Assembly (NCBI RefSeq): GCF_013449735.1
Contig: NZ_JACBNY010000002.1
Span: 62,001-126,000, forward strand
Source: Pseudolactococcus laudensis
Lineage (GTDB): Bacteria > Bacillota > Bacilli > Lactobacillales > Streptococcaceae
Direction: 5' to 3'
DNA length: 64,000 nucleotides
Part shown: positions 62,534-64,000 of the stretch, piece after piece
How the letters are laid out: every line of letters starts with the position of its first letter
Numbering within the stretch: the stretch's first letter is position 1
Notes under the pieces: generated by a model
Seen by the model: only the letters and a program-made list of their open reading frames with translations
Databases searched by the model: none
Told to the model about the DNA's origin: nothing
Program-made: the position numbers and the translations under genes

Positions 62534-64000
62534 ATGTCTTTATCTCATATGAAAAAAAGCAGTAGAGCAAAACAAGAATCAAAAGTATCGCATTTTAGAG
62601 CTTGGAAGTCAGGTAAAATATGGCTGTACGGTGCAAGTATTTTAGCCAGTTTGTTTGTATTTGGTCTTGCACCGACTTTTGTTACAAACCCTAGTTTTGG
62701 CTCAATTGTTGTGCAAGCAGACGCGGCTAAATCTGGTACAACGATTTTGGTCAATTCAGGTCAAATGAATGGCGCCAAGTATATTTATATTTGGAATCAA
62801 AATACTGGCTCAATTGATGGGCAGATGAGCTATGTTGGCAACGGCTACTTTGCTTATACCTATTCAGGAGCAGCACCAAGTGCGATTACACTTGCTTTAA
62901 GTGACACTGACGGACAAACTGGGTCAAATTGGCCTGGGGATAGGGGAAAGTTACCAGGTGAAGATGGCGCTGGAAATGTTACTGGTATTCTTCCGACTTA
63001 TCACTTTATTACGGTCAACGGCTCAACTGTTCAACAAGAATCTGCGCCAACGCTCACAGCTCCTGCAGCATTGGCAGAAGGTACATCAGGAACAAGCTAT
63101 GATTTGTCAGCTCAGGCACAGCCTGTTTATGCAACAACTTATCAGACAACAGCCTTGACACCGTCAAATCTGACTTACAGTGTGACAGATCCTAATGGTG
63201 TAGCTGTCAGCATGTCAGGGGCAACTTTTGTGCCCACATCTGCTGGCGACTACACTGTCACTTATGAACAAAACTATACCGACGCAGCAGGACAAACTTA
63301 TGGCGTGCGAGCGACAAAAACATTAACGGTCAAGAATCAAATTACCACACCAACACTTGCCAATACCGACGTGTCTTACACCGATGGCACAGAACTTTCA
63401 CCAAAGTTAGCACTTGATCTGAGTACCTATTATATTGGTGATGAGATTCAAGTTCCAGACGCCCCTCAAATTCAAGGAAAATCATTTGTGGGTGTGACGT
63501 ATAAAGGCATAGCTGTTCAGGTTGGGGATAAAATCACCTTAACTGCTAAGGGAGCATTCGTCTACACGTATGTCTCATATTTCACGAGTTTAACGCCAGC
63601 AGCAACATCAACCGGGCAAGTTGGGGCAACAATTGACGCAGCAACTCTTGAAACATTGGTCGATCCAAGTAATTCTGCTGTCTCAATTAGAAATGCGACT
63701 ATTACTGTAAAAGATAGCTCTGGCAATAACATCCCGCTAGATGGTAGCTATCAGGGTCATTATTGGGTATTAGGCACGACATTTACGCCAACTTATGCGG
63801 ATACCTACACGATAACTTATAGCTACACCGATCAGTCAGGGACAGTTCAGACCGCGACTCAGACAGTCAAAGTTTTGCCCGCACCAACCATTGATGCGAG
63901 TGGGATACCGATGTCATCAGATGGCTCGAATACGCTAGTAGTTAATGCAGATGCATCAGGGCACTATCAATTTGACCCAAGCATATCAATAACAGGAATT
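62534..64000 (+). CDS. KxYKxGKxW-signal secreted protein with starch-binding-like module (3' end outside window)
   Basis: The frame is open from ATG 62534 (AAGGGTGG upstream) to the window edge, 489 codons. The N-terminus has a KxYKxGKxW-type export signal (HFRAWKSGKIWLYGAS, then a hydrophobic core to VQADA), used by large serine-rich or glucan-active surface proteins. Residues about 72-140 (YIYIWNQNTGSIDGQM...NWPGD) resemble a CBM26 starch-binding module. After this come Thr/Ser-rich immunoglobulin-like repeats (YTVTYEQNYTDAAGQTYGV, YTITYSYTDQSGTVQT). It is probably an extracellular amylase/amylopullulanase-type or surface adhesion protein; the catalytic part, if any, lies beyond the window. 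Confidence 0.82.
   Translation, partial: MSLSHMKKSSRAKQESKVSHFRAWKSGKIWLYGASILASLFVFGLAPTFVTNPSFGSIVVQADAAKSGTTILVNSGQMNGAKYIYIWNQNTGSIDGQMSYVGNGYFAYTYSGAAPSAITLALSDTDGQTGSNWPGDRGKLPGEDGAGNVTGILPTYHFITVNGSTVQQESAPTLTAPAALAEGTSGTSYDLSAQAQPVYATTYQTTALTPSNLTYSVTDPNGVAVSMSGATFVPTSAGDYTVTYEQNYTDAAGQTYGVRATKTLTVKNQITTPTLANTDVSYTDGTELSPKLALDLSTYYIGDEIQVPDAPQIQGKSFVGVTYKGIAVQVGDKITLTAKGAFVYTYVSYFTSLTPAATSTGQVGATIDAATLETLVDPSNSAVSIRNATITVKDSSGNNIPLDGSYQGHYWVLGTTFTPTYADTYTITYSYTDQSGTVQTATQTVKVLPAPTIDASGIPMSSDGSNTLVVNADASGHYQFDPSISITGI

Overview
The window looks like chromosome from a Lactococcus-type lactic acid bacterium. It is AT-rich with strong Shine-Dalgarno sites and CcpA-type cre sites. It carries luxS, clpB with a CtsR operator, an anaerobic ribonucleotide reductase with NrdR boxes, ECF transporter core genes, mannose- and cellobiose-family PTS genes, and WxL surface-protein loci. 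Placement near the piscium/raffinolactis group is an inference from gene content, not a database match.

Layout. 0-11 kb is a WxL cell-surface cluster: a giant repeat-rich WxL protein (cut by the left edge), a DUF916/DUF3324 anchor protein, a small LPxTG protein, four tandem WxL paralogues and a coiled-coil membrane protein. 11.1-12.1 kb is a repeat element with twelve 61-bp hairpin-bearing tandem units. 12.1-17.2 kb holds luxS with an ECF S component, an aldo/keto reductase, and a P-type cation ATPase behind a yybP-ykoY (Mn2+) riboswitch. 17.4-18.9 kb is an ECF sigma factor and its membrane regulator, both with N-terminal lesions. 19.3-22 kb is clpB. 22-29.7 kb is an Rgg-type regulator, an HlyD/ATPase/FtsX exporter and a second two-gene ABC module bracketed by a 140-bp direct repeat. 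29.8-36.9 kb is nrdD, ecfA1-ecfA2-ecfT and lysine/diaminopimelate genes. 37-41.7 kb is a mannose-family PTS whose IIAB and IIC are fused through an internal deletion, IID, a MITE-like element, a GH13 alpha-glucosidase and a DeoR-type regulator.

41.8-47.8 kb is the most unusual part. A TasA/camelysin-like protein, an LPxTG protein and a SipW-type signal peptidase are followed by a large InlB-repeat protein with a SipW-like signal and a C-terminal lectin-like module. That module's last ~140 bp recurs downstream of an Avd-like four-helix-bundle gene. The order target(VR)-avd-TR, the hairpin just after VR, and Asn-rich codons in the downstream copy identify a diversity-generating retroelement (DGR) coupled to a TasA/SipW surface operon. 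No reverse transcriptase is present; its expected position is occupied by a terminator, intergenic repeats and a 665-bp duplicated piece of a MATE gene. A tRNA-like RNA lies inside the same operon.

47.9-52 kb is rearranged: partial MATE copy, decayed BspA-like gene, YefM/YoeB toxin-antitoxin, intact MATE gene. 52.3-64 kb is a cold-shock gene, 5-formyl-THF cyclo-ligase, rhomboid protease, cellobiose-type PTS IIA and IIC with 6-phospho-beta-glucosidase, a DUF4190-like membrane protein, a secreted type I pullulanase, and the start of a large KxYKxGKxW-signal protein with a starch-binding-like module. Together these describe a carbohydrate-fermenting bacterium that invests heavily in surface proteins and in alpha- and beta-glucan breakdown.
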